Assembly (NCBI GenBank): GCA_948442615.1 | Contig: CAOJSG010000002.1 | Span: 1 to 64,000 of the forward strand | Length of the DNA stretch: 64,000 nucleotides | Direction of reading: 5' to 3' | DNA from: an uncultured Alistipes sp. | GTDB lineage: Bacteria; Bacteroidota; Bacteroidia; Bacteroidales; Rikenellaceae | Part shown: positions 42,862 through 52,563 of the stretch, in pieces | Numbering within the stretch: the stretch's first letter is position 1 | Layout of the letters: each line of letters starts with the position of its first letter | Notes under the pieces: generated by a model | What the model was told of the DNA's origin: nothing | What the model saw: only the letters and a program-made list of their open reading frames with translations | The model's database searches: none | Made by a program: the position numbers and the translations under genes

Positions 42862-44070
42862 TCAGAATTTGATTCCGAGGTTGAATCCGAAGACCGGCCG
42901 GTTGCCTCCGGCCGCGGGCACGTAGGCGTAGTCGACCATCGGTTCGAGGTTCATCGACAGGTCGTCGGAGATGTCGTAGTCTTTCAGGTGGGCGTCCACG
43001 TGCGCGTCGACGATCTGCAGCACGTAGAGGGCGCCCGTGATGATGATGCAGAGGTCGCGGTTGCGGCGGTAGTTGTTGCGCAGGTTCCGCAGGAACGAGG
43101 CCTGGTAGCGGCCGCCGAACTCGTCGGTCGAATGGGCGGGCGGCTGCGGATTGTGCTCGGGATCCTTCTGGTAGGCTTCGTTGGCCTTGTCCCACGACGC
43201 GCGCAGGTTGTAGGCCTTCTTGAACCGCTGGTAGCCGCGGTTGTTCCAGTCGATGCAGTAGATCATCGAGGCGAAGCCGCCGACCACGAACGGAACCTTC
43301 CAGTAGCTCTTGTTGTAGATCTGTCCCGCGCCGGGGAAGATGCAGGCCAGCGTGGTGGCTTTCTTGACGTTCGACACGTCGTTGGTGGAGTAGTTCACCG
43401 CGGCGTCGCCCAGGAAATAGATGTACGAGGCGATCGTCACGCCCAGATAGACCTGACGCCGCGTGTTGCTGCGGATCATCTCGGTCTGCAGTGCGTCCAG
43501 CTTGGGCGACCGGACGTTGCTGATGTCCGTGAGCGCCTCGTATTCGCGCTTGAGCGGGCGGTAGCGGTTGTTCTCGTGGATGAAGAGGGCCAGTCCGGTG
43601 CCGAGCGTGCCGTAGAGCACGGGCAGCTTCCAGTACTGTTTGTTATAGACCTGGCCGTAGCCGGGCAGCGCGGCCGAGATCCAGCACACCTTCGAGAGCG
43701 ACATCGAGTCGCTCATGAAGCCGCCCCGCCTGCGGAGCCCTTTGGCCGCGCCCGGGAGCGGGCGCCCCAGCGAGTCGATGTCGGTGCGCAGTGCGGCGAG
43801 CGCCGCGGAGTCGGCCGCGAAGTCGGCGACGAACATCGAATCGAGGTCGGTGAGCATCTGCACCTTGGCCAGCGAGTCGGTCCTCGTGCGCAGCGAGTCG
43901 CGGCGCTGCATGAGCCCTCCGCGCACGAGACTCTTGGTGCTGCGGTAGCGGTGCACCTCCACGGCGGGTTGAGCCGCGGGTGCCTGCGCCCGCGCCTCCG
44001 TCTCCGGGAGGAGGGCGCAGCCCAGGGTCGCGAGCAGGGCGATCGTCGCTGTGCGGAGCCAACGCTTCAT
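42862..44070 (-). CDS. DUF5683 domain protein
   Basis: A 402-aa envelope protein of a Bacteroidota-specific family, normally found between parB and the lytic transglycosylase, as here. It has a signal peptide (MKRWLRTATIALLATLGCALLPETEARAQ). Two related hydrophobic segments (AALPGYGQVYNKQYWKLPVLYG and IFPGAGQIYNKSYWKVPFVVGG) are internal repeats of the DUF5683 core, each with a G-Q-x-Y-N-K-x-Y-W-K pattern. The C-terminus ends in a Phe after a beta segment (PVFGFNLGIKF), typical of outer-membrane proteins. Function unknown. Confidence 0.88.
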   Translation of the reverse strand: MKRWLRTATIALLATLGCALLPETEARAQAPAAQPAVEVHRYRSTKSLVRGGLMQRRDSLRTRTDSLAKVQMLTDLDSMFVADFAADSAALAALRTDIDSLGRPLPGAAKGLRRRGGFMSDSMSLSKVCWISAALPGYGQVYNKQYWKLPVLYGTLGTGLALFIHENNRYRPLKREYEALTDISNVRSPKLDALQTEMIRSNTRRQVYLGVTIASYIYFLGDAAVNYSTNDVSNVKKATTLACIFPGAGQIYNKSYWKVPFVVGGFASMIYCIDWNNRGYQRFKKAYNLRASWDKANEAYQKDPEHNPQPPAHSTDEFGGRYQASFLRNLRNNYRRNRDLCIIITGALYVLQIVDAHVDAHLKDYDISDDLSMNLEPMVDYAYVPAAGGNRPVFGFNLGIKF

Positions 44071-44077
44071 GCTGCGG

Positions 44078-44947
44078 TCACGATCTTTTGCCGATGCGTT
44101 CGACGAATGTTTCGATATCGCGGTCGTCGGTGAATTCGATGACGATCCGGCCGCCGCCGTTCTTCGAACGTTTGATCGAGATCTCCTGCGTGAAGAACTT
44201 TTCGAGCTGCTCGACCAGCCGCGAGTAGGATTCGGGATACTCCTCGTCCTCGGCCGGCTGTGCGGCCTGCGCCGGGCGTTCGGCCAGCATCCGGGCCAGC
44301 TCCTCGACCTGCCGCACCGACAGGCCGCGTTTGATGCAGCGCTTGAGCAGCCGCAGCTGGTGCGCGGCCGGCGCGCCGGCGATGGCTTTGGCGTGACCCA
44401 TCGAGATGAGCCCCTCCTTGAGCGCCAGCTGGACCTCGTCGGGCAGCTTGAGCAGCCGCAGGTAGTTCGAGACCGACGAGCGTTTCTTGCCCACCTTCTC
44501 CGACAGGGCGTCCTGCGTGAGGTGGCATTCGTCGATCAGGCGCTGCATGCCCAGGGCGATCTCGATGGCGTTCAGATCCTGGCGCTGGATGTTCTCGACC
44601 AGCGCCATGGCGTGCAGGTTCTCGTCGTCCACGTCGCGGATGTAGACCGGCAGCCTCTTCAGGTCGGCGCGCTGTGCGGCCCGCCAGCGCCGTTCGCCGC
44701 TGATGATGACGTATTTCCCGTCGGCGCCCTTCTTGACGGTGACGGGCTGGATGACGCCCCACTGGCGGATCGAATCGGCCAGTTCGTCGAGCGCCTCCTC
44801 GTCGAACTGCGTGCGCGGCTGCGTGGGGTTGGGGACGATCATGTCGATGTCGATCTCCGCCATTTCGCTCATCGGTTTGAGCTTGGCGTCCGGCAGGTCG
44901 TTGCCGAATATGGCGTCCAGCCCGCGTCCTAATCCCTTCTGTTTCAT
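44078..44947 (-). CDS. parB: Chromosome partitioning protein ParB
   Basis: A 289-aa parS-binding CTP-dependent clamp. The N-terminus [12 protein letters not shown] is the standard start of chromosomal ParB. The CTPase/ParB domain has [21 protein letters not shown] and [15 protein letters not shown], and [15 protein letters not shown] is the conserved box II. The helix-turn-helix is [20 protein letters not shown] (about residue 165). Start overlaps the parA stop by four bases. No parS site was recognised in the window. Confidence 0.97.
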   Translation of the reverse strand: MKQKGLGRGLDAIFGNDLPDAKLKPMSEMAEIDIDMIVPNPTQPRTQFDEEALDELADSIRQWGVIQPVTVKKGADGKYVIISGERRWRAAQRADLKRLPVYIRDVDDENLHAMALVENIQRQDLNAIEIALGMQRLIDECHLTQDALSEKVGKKRSSVSNYLRLLKLPDEVQLALKEGLISMGHAKAIAGAPAAHQLRLLKRCIKRGLSVRQVEELARMLAERPAQAAQPAEDEEYPESYSRLVEQLEKFFTQEISIKRSKNGGGRIVIEFTDDRDIETFVERIGKRS

Positions 44948-45729
44948 CGGTTATCGGTCGTTTTGTTGCGTTTGCGCTCCCGCTTGAGGAACTCTTTGGC
45001 GAGATTGAGGTAGTTCTCCGATCCCACGGCGCCCGCGTCGTAGAGCATGACGGGTTTTCCGTGCGAGGGGGCTTCACCCAAACGGATGTTGCGCTGAATT
45101 ATTGTGTCGTAGGCCAGCGGCCCGAAATGTTCGCGCACCTCGTTGACCACCTGGTTGTTCAGCCGGTTGCGCATGTACATCGTGAGCAGGAAGCCCTCGA
45201 TCTCGAGCGACGGGTTCAGGGCGCTCTTGACCTTGCGGATGGTGTTGAGCAGTTTCGACAGCCCCTCGAGCGCCAGGTACTCGCACTGCACGGGGATCAG
45301 CACCGCGTCGGCGGCCGTGAGGATGTTGACCGTCGTGTAGCCCAGCGAGGGCGAGCAGTCGATGAAGATGTAGTCGAAGCGGTCGCGGACCTCGTCGACG
45401 ATGCGCTTCATGACGTGGTGGGCATCCTCCATCGCGGGCAGCTCGGTGTCGGCGGCCACCAGGTCGATCGACGAGGGCAGCACCCAGAGCCGTTTGATGT
45501 CGGGGCTCTGCAGCATCGTCTCCGACGCCTTGCGCGAACCGCTGATGCACTCGTAGATGCCTTCGAGGTTGATGTCGAAGCCCAGTCCGGAGGTGGCGTT
45601 GGCCTGCGGGTCGGCGTCGAGCAGCAGCACCTTTTTGCCCAGCAGCGCCAGCGATGCCGCCAGATTGATGGCCGTGGTGGTCTTTCCGACCCCTCCCTTC
45701 TGATTCGCCAGTGCGATGACCTTTGCCAT
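44944..45729 (-). CDS. parA: Chromosome partitioning ATPase ParA (Soj)
   Basis: A 261-aa ATPase that segregates the replicated chromosome with ParB. The N-terminus [27 protein letters not shown] holds the deviant Walker [37 protein letters not shown] follows with the Walker B/A' region. The start at 45729 is preferred over an ATG nine codons upstream, which would lie over the promoter. It is the first gene of a four-gene operon that runs to the lytic transglycosylase. Confidence 0.97.
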   Translation of the reverse strand: MAKVIALANQKGGVGKTTTAINLAASLALLGKKVLLLDADPQANATSGLGFDINLEGIYECISGSRKASETMLQSPDIKRLWVLPSSIDLVAADTELPAMEDAHHVMKRIVDEVRDRFDYIFIDCSPSLGYTTVNILTAADAVLIPVQCEYLALEGLSKLLNTIRKVKSALNPSLEIEGFLLTMYMRNRLNNQVVNEVREHFGPLAYDTIIQRNIRLGEAPSHGKPVMLYDAGAVGSENYLNLAKEFLKRERKRNKTTDNR

Positions 45730-45753
45730 TTTCGATTCGGATTTATAAGCAGG

Positions 45754-45786
45754 CAAATTTAGTGAAATTATGCGGAAATCCGCAAT
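45754..45786 (-). promoter_or_regulatory. Candidate promoter of the parAB operon
   Basis: On the minus strand ATTG (45786-45783), a 21-base spacer and TAAATTTG (45761-45754), an exact -7 box. The start codon is 25 bases downstream. Confidence 0.55.
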
Positions 45787-45803
45787 CGTATGCGAAAAAT
45801 GCT

Positions 45804-45811
45804 TATCTTTG
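45804..45811 (+). promoter_or_regulatory. -7 promoter element before the CPBP protease gene
   Basis: TATCTTTG, an exact TAnnTTTG, 34 bases before the start at 45846. No good -33 box at the normal spacing. Confidence 0.45.
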
Positions 45812-45845
45812 AAGTCGGAATATACTGAAAATAAGAGGGGATTCT

Positions 45846-46877
45846 ATGGAAGAAAAAAAGTCCGTGCCGGCTCCGGAGATCGAGCCTTCGGCACCCGCCG
45901 CAACGCCTGCGGGCGAGCGTGCCGCCGCTCCCGCCGTGCGGCGGTCGGCCTTCCCCGATCTGCTGGATTTCCTGGTGATCGTGGGCATCTATTTCGTGGC
46001 GCAGGGCATCGGCGCCCTGGTTGCGTGGTCGGTGGCCGGATGGCCCGACATGGGCCTTCTGCTGCGGGCTTCCGAGGCGATGCGCGAGCCTGCGGCCGTG
46101 GCGGCCGACACGCTCATGGCGGCCGATTCGGTCGGCGGCGTGACGTTCGTCGAGACGGCTGCGGCGGCGATCGATCCGGCTGCGGTCGAGGCGCAGCAGA
46201 CGGTCATGGCGCACTTCAACGCCCTGTCGTTCTTCGTGTCCATGGCCCTGACGCTGGGCGGCGTGCTGCTCTACCGCAAACGGCGGGGCGGAACGCGCAC
46301 GATCGCGCATCTCTCGAAGCGCGGATTCAACCCGCTGCTGCTCCTGTGGGGGCTGGCGCTGATGGTCTCCGCCACGATCGTGACGGAGCCGGTGCTCGAT
46401 CTGCTGCCCGCCGTTCCGAACGTCTACGGCCGCGGCGTGTGGGCCCTGGTGACGCTGGTGGTGATGGCGCCGCTGTTCGAGGAGACGCTTTTCCGCGGGG
46501 TGATTCTCGAATCGGCGCGGGCGCGCTACGGGACGCTCGCGGCCTGGGCGATCTCGTCGCTGGTGTTCGGCCTGGCGCACTTGCATCCGGCGCTGGTCGT
46601 CAACGCGTTCGTTCTCGGCCTGGTGCTGGGCTACATCTACATCCGCACCGACTCGCTCTGGTCGACGGTCATTCTGCATGCGGTCAACAATGCGCTGGCC
46701 TATCTGATGCTGGTGGCCGGCTGGCAGGACGTGATGCTGATCCGCCTGATCGGCAACCGCTCGCTCTACATCGCCGTCTACTGCGTGGCGCTGGCGGCTT
46801 TCGCGGCGTCGGGCTATATGGTTTACCGGACCCTCCGGCGCATGGAGGCGGAGGAGAAAAGTGCCGGCGCCGCGTAA
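45846..46877 (+). CDS. CPBP family intramembrane metalloprotease
   Basis: A 343-aa polytopic membrane protein of the CPBP (Abi/CAAX-prenyl-protease-like) family. The catalytic motifs are present: APLFEETLFRGVIL (E-E-x-x-x-R), FGLAHLHPA with the second metal His, and ILHAVNNALAYLML with H-x-x-x-N. The N-terminal 40 residues are a disordered Ala/Pro-rich cytosolic tail. It is transcribed divergently from parA. Substrates are unknown; in Bacteroidota many members are uncharacterised. Confidence 0.93.
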   Translation: MEEKKSVPAPEIEPSAPAATPAGERAAAPAVRRSAFPDLLDFLVIVGIYFVAQGIGALVAWSVAGWPDMGLLLRASEAMREPAAVAADTLMAADSVGGVTFVETAAAAIDPAAVEAQQTVMAHFNALSFFVSMALTLGGVLLYRKRRGGTRTIAHLSKRGFNPLLLLWGLALMVSATIVTEPVLDLLPAVPNVYGRGVWALVTLVVMAPLFEETLFRGVILESARARYGTLAAWAISSLVFGLAHLHPALVVNAFVLGLVLGYIYIRTDSLWSTVILHAVNNALAYLMLVAGWQDVMLIRLIGNRSLYIAVYCVALAAFAASGYMVYRTLRRMEAEEKSAGAA

Positions 46878-46916
46878 TAAACCGCGCGCCGATGCGTTAG
46901 TTACGAGTAAAAAACC

Positions 46917-46924
46917 TATCTTTG
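46917..46924 (+). promoter_or_regulatory. -7 promoter element before the PPIase-like lipoprotein gene
   Basis: TATCTTTG, exact TAnnTTTG, ends only 11 bases before the start codon at 46936, so the leader would be very short. Confidence 0.5.
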
Positions 46925-46935
46925 CCGACCGAACG

Positions 46936-47811
46936 ATGAGAATGCGCGTGAAAATAGCGGTTGCCGCATTGTCGCTGGCGGTCGCGGGCTGCCGCGAGCT
47001 GCCGGACTATTTCGTGGGCGACCGGACGCTCGCGCGCGTCGGCCGTGCTGAGCTGCAGCTCAGCGAGGTGGCCTCGGTCGCGCCCGAAGGCGTGACGGGC
47101 GAGGACAGCGCGGCGTTCGTGAAGCTCTACGTCGACCGGTGGGTGCGCCGCCGGCTGAAGCTGCGCGAGGCCGAGGAGCTCTTCTCGGACGCCGCCGCCG
47201 ACATCGAGCAGCAGGTCGAGGCCTATCGCCAGGCGCTGCTGATCCGCAAGCTGGAGCGCTACTGCGTGGACCGCGAGGTCGATACGGTCTTCACCGAGAA
47301 GGACATCGCCGCCTATTACGATGCGCACAAGGAGGATTTCCGGCTCGACGGCACGCTGGTCAAGGGGCGCATCCTGCGTTTCGCCGAGGGCTACCGCCAG
47401 TCGAAGAAGCTGCTGGAGCTGATGGCCTTGCCGCAGGAGTCGCGGCAGAAGGAGCTGCGCGACCTGTGCGAGAAAAACGACTTCACGATGACCGACTTCA
47501 CCGGCTCGTGGGTCGATTTCCAGGAGTTCCTGAGCTACCTGCCCACGCTGCGGTCGCAAAGCTACGATCCAGTGCTCGCGTCGGCCGCCGTGCAGCAGAT
47601 GCGCGACAGCCATTCGCACTACTATTTCCAGATCACGGGCGTGCGGCGCGCCGGCGAGCCCATTCCGCTCGAACGGCTGCGCCCCACGATCCGGCGCATC
47701 CTTTTCAACCAGCGCCAGAACGAGGTGATCCGCCGTTACGAGGAGGAGGTCTATGCGCGCGGCGTGGAGGAGAAGGAGGTGAAAATTTACGATTGCGATA
47801 CCAATGAATAA
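46936..47811 (+). CDS. Parvulin-related (SurA-like) lipoprotein
   Basis: A 291-aa periplasmic lipoprotein related to SurA-type chaperones. The start at 46936 gives a lipoprotein signal (MRMRVKIAVAALSLAVAGCRE); a longer frame overlaps the protease gene. The N-terminal part (VASVAPEGVTGEDSAAFVKLYVDRWVRRRLKLREAE) resembles the SurA chaperone domain, and YYDAHKEDFRLDGTLVKGRIL the start of a parvulin domain, but the catalytic part is degenerate. The gene overlaps the next one by eight bases, and the trio with SurA and the OstA-like gene suggests outer-membrane protein assembly. Confidence 0.8.
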   Translation: MRMRVKIAVAALSLAVAGCRELPDYFVGDRTLARVGRAELQLSEVASVAPEGVTGEDSAAFVKLYVDRWVRRRLKLREAEELFSDAAADIEQQVEAYRQALLIRKLERYCVDREVDTVFTEKDIAAYYDAHKEDFRLDGTLVKGRILRFAEGYRQSKKLLELMALPQESRQKELRDLCEKNDFTMTDFTGSWVDFQEFLSYLPTLRSQSYDPVLASAAVQQMRDSHSHYYFQITGVRRAGEPIPLERLRPTIRRILFNQRQNEVIRRYEEEVYARGVEEKEVKIYDCDTNE

Positions 47812-49234
47812 ACACGTACGTACTATGTTCCGAAAAATGGTCCTGCTGGCGGTTTCCGTGTCGGCGGTTCTGGGCGCCGCGGCCCAAAAGCGGGAGGTGA
47901 TGCTCGACAAGGTGGTCGCCGTGGTGGGCGGCTCGGCGATCCTCCATTCGCAGGTCGAGGAGGCCGCGCGCGAGATGGTCGCGCAGCGCCGTGCCCAGGG
48001 GTACACCTCCGACCGCGATCCGTTCAACGAGGCGCTCGAGGGGCTGATGACCCGCAAGCTGCTCTACAACCAGGCGCAGATCGACTCGGTCGATGTCAAC
48101 ACGGGCGAGATCGTCTCGCGCGTGGAGGAGCAGGTGCAGCAGATGATCGACATGGCCGGCTCGATCCGCGAACTGGAGACGCAGCACCACATGGCGATCT
48201 TCAACATCCGCGAGATCCTGCGGCAGAACGCCGAGGAGCAGGCCTACGCCAACGCCATGCAGGGCGAGGTGGTGAACAAGGTGAAGGTGATCCCGGGCGA
48301 GGTCGAGCGCTTCTACAAGACGATCGACAAGGACAGCCTGCCGATGATCGCCGAACAGTACGTCTATGCGCAGATCACCAAATACCCCAAGTCGATGGTC
48401 GAGGCCAAGCAGCGCACGCGCGAACGGCTGCTCGACATGCGCGAGCGTATCATCACGGGGCAGGCGCGGTTCGAGAACCTGGCGCGCATGTACTCGGTCG
48501 ACGGTTCGGCCATGCGCGGCGGCGAGCTGGATCCCACGCCGCTGGCCGGTTTCGACAAGGCCTTCGGCGATGCGCTGGGCGAGCTGAAGCCCGGGCAGAT
48601 CTCGGAAGTCGTCGAATCGCAGTTCGGGTTCCACATCATCCAGATGATCGAGAAGCGCGGCAACCTCTACCGCGCGCGCCACATCCTGCTGCGCCCGGTC
48701 TATACGTCGGACGAGCTGGGCGCCTCGCTGCAGACGCTCGACAGCCTGGCCGCGGCGATCCGCTCGGACTCGATCACCTTCGAGAAGGCCGCGCTGCGGC
48801 ATTCGGACGACGCGTCGTCGAAGATGAACGGCGGCATCGTCTCGAACCACGACATTCTGGAGCGCTACAACGCCTACGACGCGCGCCTCACGCAGACCAA
48901 GTTCCTCAAGGAGGACTTCGGCAAGATGGGCTACAAGAGCATCGACGACTACAACGCCATCAGCCGTCTCGAGGTGGGCGGGGTCTCCGACGCCTATCTG
49001 ACGGAGGACATGCTCGGCAACCAGCTGGCCAAGATCGTCAAGCTGGTCGAGGTGATCCCCACGCACAAGGCCTCGCTCAACGAGGATTATCTCAGTCTGG
49101 AGGAGATGGCGCTCAACGCCAAGCAGGAGCGGGTGTTCCGCGACTGGCTGTCGAAGCGGATCGACGCGATGTACGTCTACATCGCGCCCGAATACCGCGA
49201 CGGGGCGTTCGAGAACAAGCTCTGGGTAAAGTAG
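47804..49234 (+). CDS. SurA-like peptidyl-prolyl cis-trans isomerase
   Basis: A 476-aa periplasmic chaperone and isomerase for outer-membrane proteins. The signal peptide runs MNKHVRTMFRKMVLLAVSVSAVLGAAAQ; an internal ATG at 47825 is an alternative start. The chaperone domain opens LDKVVAVVGGSAILHSQVEE, a hallmark of SurA. Two parvulin domains follow: about residues 180-285 (FENLARMYSVDGSAMRGGELDP, QFGFHIIQMIEKRG) and 290-390 (RARHILLRPVYTSDE, FEKAALRHSDDASSKMNGG). Start overlaps the upstream stop, so translation is coupled. Confidence 0.93.
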   Translation: MNKHVRTMFRKMVLLAVSVSAVLGAAAQKREVMLDKVVAVVGGSAILHSQVEEAAREMVAQRRAQGYTSDRDPFNEALEGLMTRKLLYNQAQIDSVDVNTGEIVSRVEEQVQQMIDMAGSIRELETQHHMAIFNIREILRQNAEEQAYANAMQGEVVNKVKVIPGEVERFYKTIDKDSLPMIAEQYVYAQITKYPKSMVEAKQRTRERLLDMRERIITGQARFENLARMYSVDGSAMRGGELDPTPLAGFDKAFGDALGELKPGQISEVVESQFGFHIIQMIEKRGNLYRARHILLRPVYTSDELGASLQTLDSLAAAIRSDSITFEKAALRHSDDASSKMNGGIVSNHDILERYNAYDARLTQTKFLKEDFGKMGYKSIDDYNAISRLEVGGVSDAYLTEDMLGNQLAKIVKLVEVIPTHKASLNEDYLSLEEMALNAKQERVFRDWLSKRIDAMYVYIAPEYRDGAFENKLWVK

Positions 49235-49241
49235 GCGCGCC

Positions 49242-51677
49242 GTGTTCCGAAGATGCGTCATAGCGGCCGCGGTGCTCGCGGCGGGCGGTCTGATCTTCGC
49301 CCAAGGCGGTGGCCCTGCGCCGGACGGGCAGACTGAGAAGAAGCTCATCGACCTGCGGGCCGACCTCACGGGGCCGATCGCTCCGGGCGATTCGGTGATC
49401 TTCCTGGTGGGGAACTTCGCCGCGCAGCACAACGGCGCCGTCATCACGTGCGACAGCGCCGTGCGCTATTCCGACCGGCGGATCGAGTTCTTCGGCAACG
49501 TGCTCATCAACAAGAACACCACTTATATCTACGGCGACCGCGCCGACTACAACGGCGACCTGAACGAGGCACGCGTCTACTCCGATCTGATCAAGGTCGT
49601 GGACGGCGACGCGACGCTCTACACCTACGAATTCGCCTTCAACACGCTCGACAACGTCGGCCGCTTCGGCGGCGGGGGCATCCTCGTCAACCGCGAGAAC
49701 CTGCTGGAGTCCGAGCGCGGCTACTACTATGCCGACACGAAGGAGCTGGTCTGCGTCGAGCGGGTCGAGATGCGCAACGACGAATACGAACTCCGGGGCG
49801 ACTCGGTGGTCTACGACATGGCCACCGACCACGCCTACTATTTCGAACACACCAACATCTGGAACCGCGACGGCGATTACCTCTATGCCGACCGGGGGGC
49901 CTACGACAAGGCCGATACGCTCTATTCGGTCACGCGCAACGGCTATCTGCTGACCGAACGGCAGGAGGTGTGGAGCGACAGCATCGACTATTACCGCGCG
50001 GCGGAGCACGCCGTGCTCAGACGCGACATCCAGATCGACGATACGGAGCACAAGGTGCTGGCGTTCGGCGATTACGGGGCCTACTGGAAAGAGCCCGGCA
50101 ATGCGTTTCTGACGCGCCGCCCGTCGGTCGTAAGCTACGACACCGAACAGGGCGATTCGCTCTTCATGCGGGCCGATTCGATGTTCCTCTTCACGCGCAA
50201 TACGCTGGATGACAGGCGCGAAGCCGAGGCGCTGGCCCGCGAGGCCGCCGAAGGACGCGAGGCGGCTGCGCCCGATGCGCAGACGCCGCGTCTGCCGCAG
50301 CCCGGGGACGAAGACCCGTCGCAGGGCGGTGCGGAGGCCGATGCACCGGCACCGGGCGACGGTGCGGAGGAGGGGGCGGAGCACCTTCCGGAGCCGGGAG
50401 CCGTGCCGCCGGCGGATTCGACGCGACACGTCGCAGGGGCCGATTCGCTTTCGCGCGATGCGGCCGACTCGGTGCAGCTGCCCGCGGCCGATGCGAAGGC
50501 GCTCCGCAAGGAGGCCGAAGCCCGGGCGAAGGCCGAGGCGCGTGCGGCGAAGGCGGCGGCGCGCAAGGAGAAGCTCGAACGGATCGCCGAGGAGCGGCAG
50601 GCCCGGACCACGGCCCGCCTGCTGAAGGAGAAGGAGCGGGAGGAGGCGCGGCTGAACGCCCTCCGGCTGAAGGCCGAGTCGAAACTGCGGGCGCGTCAGG
50701 CGCGGGCCGCACGGCGCGGCAAGTCCGTGGAGACGGACTCGACGGCGCTGCAGCGGATCGATTCGCTCATGGCCGGAAATGCGCACGAACAGGATTCGCT
50801 GGCCCGGGTGCTGGGCGACTCGACGACGGTCGATTCCGCCGCGCTGCTGCCGGCCGGCGGTGCGGACTCCGTCGGGCTGTCGGCTGCGGATTCGGCCGCG
50901 GCGGATACGGGAATGGTCTACCGGCTGGTGAAGGGTTACCGCAACGTGAAGATCTACCGTTCGGATTTCCAGTCGGTTTGCGATTCGCTGGTCGCTATCA
51001 GCACCGATTCGACGATCCATCTCTATATCGATCCCGTGCTGTGGAACCAGAACAACCAGATCACGTCGGACGTGATGGATGTCTACACGGCCGGCCGGCA
51101 GCTGGTGAAGGCCGACTTCATCGGTACGCCCATGATGGCGAGCGAACTGGATACGGCGCACTACAACCAGGTGACGGGCAAGGCGATGACGGCCTTTTTC
51201 CGCGACAACCAGATCTATCGCAACGACGTGAACGGCAATGCCCAGACGATCTACTACATGGAGGACGGCGAACCGCCCGAGATCGTCATGATGGGTGTGG
51301 TCGAGAGCGGCAGCATTACGTTCTATATCGAGGAGAAGCAGGTGGCCGGCATCACCTACCGCGGGAATCCGGCCTATAAGTTCTATCCGATCGACAAGGT
51401 GCCGGCCGACGAGCCGACCGAACTGAAGGGATTCCGCTGGGAGGGGGCGCGGCGTCCGGCGAAGACCGAGGTGTTCGACCGCGAGATACGGCCTTCCGAG
51501 CGCGGGATGCGTTCGGAATTGCCGAAACCCGATTTCCCGATCGCCCACCGGATCGAGGAACACAAGCGGCGGCTGATCGAGGAGCGCCGCTGGGCGGACC
51601 GCGACGATGTGCTCGCGCCGCAGATCGACGAGTGGATGCGGTCGTTGGGATTCGTCCCGGGCGAGCCCCGCAAGTAG
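49242..51677 (+). CDS. OstA/LptA-like organic solvent tolerance family protein, enlarged
   Basis: An 811-aa exported protein of the Bacteroidota OstA-like family, related by its beta-jellyroll repeats to LptA/LptD, which carry lipopolysaccharide to the outer membrane. It starts with GTG (no usable ATG near) and a signal peptide (MFRRCVIAAAVLAAGGLIFAQ). Repeats such as ITCDSAVRYSDRRIEFFGNVLINKNTTYIYGD fill residues about 40-300. A charged, Ala/Glu/Lys/Arg-rich segment of about 230 residues (about 325-560) splits the domain, then the OstA fold resumes (YRNVKIYRSDFQSVCDSLVAIS). It starts seven bases after SurA. Confidence 0.9.
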   Translation: MFRRCVIAAAVLAAGGLIFAQGGGPAPDGQTEKKLIDLRADLTGPIAPGDSVIFLVGNFAAQHNGAVITCDSAVRYSDRRIEFFGNVLINKNTTYIYGDRADYNGDLNEARVYSDLIKVVDGDATLYTYEFAFNTLDNVGRFGGGGILVNRENLLESERGYYYADTKELVCVERVEMRNDEYELRGDSVVYDMATDHAYYFEHTNIWNRDGDYLYADRGAYDKADTLYSVTRNGYLLTERQEVWSDSIDYYRAAEHAVLRRDIQIDDTEHKVLAFGDYGAYWKEPGNAFLTRRPSVVSYDTEQGDSLFMRADSMFLFTRNTLDDRREAEALAREAAEGREAAAPDAQTPRLPQPGDEDPSQGGAEADAPAPGDGAEEGAEHLPEPGAVPPADSTRHVAGADSLSRDAADSVQLPAADAKALRKEAEARAKAEARAAKAAARKEKLERIAEERQARTTARLLKEKEREEARLNALRLKAESKLRARQARAARRGKSVETDSTALQRIDSLMAGNAHEQDSLARVLGDSTTVDSAALLPAGGADSVGLSAADSAAADTGMVYRLVKGYRNVKIYRSDFQSVCDSLVAISTDSTIHLYIDPVLWNQNNQITSDVMDVYTAGRQLVKADFIGTPMMASELDTAHYNQVTGKAMTAFFRDNQIYRNDVNGNAQTIYYMEDGEPPEIVMMGVVESGSITFYIEEKQVAGITYRGNPAYKFYPIDKVPADEPTELKGFRWEGARRPAKTEVFDREIRPSERGMRSELPKPDFPIAHRIEEHKRRLIEERRWADRDDVLAPQIDEWMRSLGFVPGEPRK

Positions 51678-52032
51678 TCGGGGAGCACGGCGGGCGGTGC
51701 GGCTTTGCAAATAGGCGGTCCGGTCTTCGCGACGGGCGGAGGTGGGCCGAACAAGGGGCTTCCGGGCCCGGTGTTCGGTTGACGGATGCTGATGCTCCGG
51801 GGCGCATCGGCGCGACGGATTTTGCCGTGTCGTGCGGCGCAGACGGCCGGCGGGTTGTTGCGGCCGGCGAAACGATCGGCGGGCAGGTCCGGCTTGCAGG
51901 CTGTGCGGCTCTGCGGAGCTCCGCAGAGGCAGGTTCCGGAGGCGCCGACTCCGCGGACCTCTTCGTCCGGGCCGTCGTCCGATGACGGCGGCCCGGGCGT
52001 GGCGTTTTTCATCGATCGAAATACCTTTTGCG
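51678..52032. other. GC-rich intergenic stretch, no gene seen
   Basis: 355 bases between the OstA-like gene and the NUDIX gene. Open frames here are GC-driven. A TACCTTTTG close to the NUDIX start is near the -7 consensus but has no -33 partner. Confidence 0.45.
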
Positions 52033-52563
52033 ATGCCTTGCGATAACGACAAAGAACTTTTCCCGGTGGTCGATGCCGAGGGGCGGGTGACGGGATGCGC
52101 CACCCGGGGCGAATGCCACGGCGGAGCCATGCTCCTGCATCCGGTGGTCCATCTGCACCTGTTCGATCCGAACGGGGCGCTCTACCTCCAGAAACGTCCT
52201 GCCTGGAAGGACATCCAGCCCGGGCGGTGGGATACGGCGGTCGGCGGGCATGTCGATTTCGGCGAGACGATCGACGAAGCGCTGCGCCGGGAGGTCCGCG
52301 AGGAGTTGGGCATCACGGATTTCGAACCGGAGTTCGTGACGCGCTACGAGTTCAGGTCGGAGCGCGAACGCGAGCTGGTGCATGTGTTCCGCACGGTCTA
52401 CGGCGGGGAGGTGCGTCCGAGCGCAGAGCTGGACGGCGGCCGGTTCTGGTCGCCCGAGGAGATCGTGCGGATGAAGGGCCGCGGCGTCTTCACCCCAAAT
52501 TTCGAGGGCGAGGTCGGGGCGGTGCTGCATCTCCCGCGGCGCGAATGTTGCGGAACGGAGTGA
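52033..52563 (+). CDS. NUDIX hydrolase (IDI-like/YfcD type)
   Basis: A 176-aa hydrolase of nucleoside diphosphate-linked compounds. The complete NUDIX box is GHVDFGETIDEALRREVREELGI (about residues 73-95), with G-x5-E-x7-R-E-x-x-E-E. The N-terminus ELFPVVDAEGRVTGCATRGECHG and HPVVHLHLFDPNGALYLQKR are typical of the YfcD/isopentenyl isomerase-like subgroup. Substrate unknown. The start at 52033 is the first ATG in the frame that fits the family. Confidence 0.93.
   Translation: MPCDNDKELFPVVDAEGRVTGCATRGECHGGAMLLHPVVHLHLFDPNGALYLQKRPAWKDIQPGRWDTAVGGHVDFGETIDEALRREVREELGITDFEPEFVTRYEFRSERERELVHVFRTVYGGEVRPSAELDGGRFWSPEEIVRMKGRGVFTPNFEGEVGAVLHLPRRECCGTE

Noticed and set aside
44078..45786. A parS centromere site near parAB
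   Set aside because: No 16-bp palindrome resembling the parS consensus was recognised near the operon or elsewhere in the window.
49113..52130. A 1005-codon open frame on the minus strand opposite the OstA-like and NUDIX genes
   Set aside because: It is the antisense of well-supported genes, has Arg/Gly/His-rich composition typical of GC-driven shadow frames, and no family motif.
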